A DNA stretch of 64,000 bases, from contig CAWHNO010000016.1 of assembly GCA_963830725.1 (NCBI GenBank), forward strand, positions 620,001 through 684,000. The letters run 5' to 3'. A program made the position numbers and the translations under genes. This document shows, piece after piece, positions 63,092 to 64,000 of the stretch (its first letter is position 1; each line of letters starts with the position of its first letter). Origin of the DNA: DASSUW01 sp963830725. Its GTDB lineage: Bacteria > Actinomycetota > Thermoleophilia > Solirubrobacterales > Solirubrobacteraceae. The notes beneath the pieces were generated by a model. The model was not told where the DNA came from. It searched no databases and worked only from the letters and a program-made list of their open reading frames with translations.

Positions 63092-63901
63092 ATGACGACC
63101 GCGCGCCCGACGCTGCGGCTCGGGATCATCGATGCCGACAGCGGGTTCCTGCGGGTGCTCGCCAACCGGATCGAGAAGGCCGGCTGGCAGCACCGGGTCT
63201 TCGCGTCGCCGGTGCCGCCGGACGCCCTGGTCGCCATGCGGCTCGATGCGCTCGTGGTCGACATGCAGGTGCTCGGCCCGCAGGCGTGGCCGTATCTCGA
63301 CACGGTCTGCGCGCGGCTGCCGCTGATGGCGGTGCTCGTGTGCACCGGCCCGTCCTCCGTGTCCCAGCGCGTGCGGGCGCTGCGGCTCGGCGCCGACGAC
63401 TGGATCGGCAAGCCCTGCCATGCCGACGAGCTGCTGGCCCGGGTCGAGGCCGTCGTGCGGCGCCGCAGGCGAGCGGAGGCGCCCGAGACCAGCGAACCGG
63501 TGATAGCCGGAGGGCTCGAGATCCGCGCCGACAAGTTCCAGGTCCTGGCCGGGGACGTGGCGGTCGATCTCACGCGCCGCGAGTTCGAGCTGATCGGCGT
63601 GCTCGTCGAAGCCGAGGGCCAGGTCCTCAGGCGCGAGGAGATCTACGAGCGCGTGTGGGGCTACGCGATGGTCCACGGCGACCGCTCGGTCGACGTCTTC
63701 GTCCGCAAGCTGCGCCAGAAGCTCGAACGCGTCTCTCCGGGCTGGCGCTACATCCACACGCACTTCGGCATCGGCTACCGCTTTGCGGCCGAGCCGGACG
63801 CAGCGGCAGTCCGCCGAGGAGCCGGCCGAGGTTCGGGCTTCGCGCGTCCCGCTCGAGGACTCCGTGCCAGCCTAAGAGCCCCGTGGCCGGGCCGGACGTA
63901 G
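63092..63901 (+). CDS. OmpR/PhoB-type winged-helix response regulator
   Basis: 269 residues, ATG 63092, TATGCT nine bases upstream. Receiver: LGIIDADSGFLRVLANRIEK (acidic pair split as D-A-D), phospho-Asp in ALVVDMQVLG, conserved Lys in GADDWIGKPCHADELL. OmpR winged helix: VAVDLTRREFELIGVLVEAE, VLRREEIYERVWGY, VFVRKLRQKLE. The C-tail of about 45 residues is Arg-rich. No kinase in the window. Near a PhoU-like gene and the likely start of the next locus. Confidence 0.9.
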   Translation: MTTARPTLRLGIIDADSGFLRVLANRIEKAGWQHRVFASPVPPDALVAMRLDALVVDMQVLGPQAWPYLDTVCARLPLMAVLVCTGPSSVSQRVRALRLGADDWIGKPCHADELLARVEAVVRRRRRAEAPETSEPVIAGGLEIRADKFQVLAGDVAVDLTRREFELIGVLVEAEGQVLRREEIYERVWGYAMVHGDRSVDVFVRKLRQKLERVSPGWRYIHTHFGIGYRFAAEPDAAAVRRGAGRGSGFARPARGLRASLRAPWPGRT

Positions 63902-63911
63902 CATGCCCGCC

Positions 63912-63986
63912 ATGGACACAACCATTCACTCGACCTTCAAGTGGTTGCCACTCGAACCGCGCACGGAGGTGCTTCGCAATGGCTGA
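63912..63986 (+). CDS. 24-residue leader peptide overlapping the next gene
   Basis: ATG 63912 lies 7 bases after TAGCAT (63899-63904). The ORF ends at 63986 and overlaps the next ATG (63979) by 8 bases in another frame. Contains WLPLEPRTEVLRNG. The arrangement suggests translational coupling or attenuation. Confidence 0.4.
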   Translation: MDTTIHSTFKWLPLEPRTEVLRNG

Positions 63987-64000
63987 AAAGCAAGCTGCGA
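63979..64000 (+). CDS. Start of an unidentified gene, cut by the window edge
   Basis: ATG 63979 with GGAGGT ten bases upstream; seven codons (MAEKQAA) are visible. Too short to identify. Confidence 0.4.

Noticed and set aside
1..64000. CRISPR arrays, tRNA or rRNA genes, insertion sequences
   Set aside because: No regularly spaced direct repeats, tRNA arm patterns, rRNA landmarks or transposase motifs were seen, though a tRNA could be missed by eye.

Overview
The window looks like chromosomal DNA of a very high G+C actinobacterium. The family mix (many NarL-type two-component systems, ECF41- and ECF42-type sigma factors, cytochrome bd, PrsW, MmpL, GH65 with an ABC sugar importer) and the frequent leaderless-type promoters (TANNNT 6-7 bases before the start codon) fit Thermoleophilia/Solirubrobacterales best. 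That placement is inference. I saw no rRNA, tRNA, CRISPR array, insertion sequence or phage module.

Layout. 0-5.2 kb (mostly minus): MFS start, MarR regulator, YhgE-like membrane protein, cydAB, acetate-uptake carrier. 5.4-10.2 kb: NarL regulator/kinase pair, PrsW protease, DedA-flippase fusion. 10.2-13.4 kb: response regulators, then a LysR DNA-binding domain overlapping a sigma-70 factor. 13.4-21.4 kb: HtrA-like protease, FtsH, DUF421, ABC-2 exporter with its kinase, almost all broken by single-base frameshifts. 21.5-27.7 kb: alpha-glucoside phosphorolysis and uptake (HAD mutase, GH65, binding protein, two permeases). 27.7-36.2 kb: GAF kinase, Ohr, a five-gene operon joined by ATGA overlaps (one-helix protein, DHA2 efflux, SPFH, ABC ATPase and permease), orphan receivers and a Ser/Thr kinase. 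36.5-44.8 kb: MmpL, a molybdenum oxidoreductase, a NarL pair, membrane hydrolase. 44.8-54.9 kb: BBE oxidase, haloperoxidase/PAP2, truncated metallo-beta-lactamase, HD hydrolase, MarR-GNAT, ECF42/DGPF locus with divergent efflux pump. 55-64 kb: YedY-like enzyme, ECF41 with epimerase, a lipid/glycan cluster (DAG kinase, MFS, GT2, PAP2), PhoU-like protein, OmpR-type regulator.

Main observation: nine copies of a roughly 70-bp element, mostly ending 6-14 bases before a start codon, with the fixed layout CTAC-N10-GTAG-N22-GAYGAC-N21-CAT. They lie before LysR/sigma, the HtrA-like protease, HAD mutase/GH65, the sugar-binding protein, Ohr, MmpL, a zinc-ribbon/ABC exporter operon and the five-gene efflux operon. 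I read it as an unrecognised regulon promoter: an upstream palindrome plus a -35/-10 pair (GAYGAC-N18-CANCAT) serving leaderless genes. A structured RNA leader is the main alternative.

Second: both ECF loci carry mirror-image promoter pairs matching the motifs known for their sigma groups, predicting which neighbours each sigma drives. Third: frameshifts cluster at 11.4-22.8 kb and 57-62.3 kb. Their number in conserved genes suggests consensus indel errors at least as much as real gene decay, so the pseudogene labels below describe the sequence as given.
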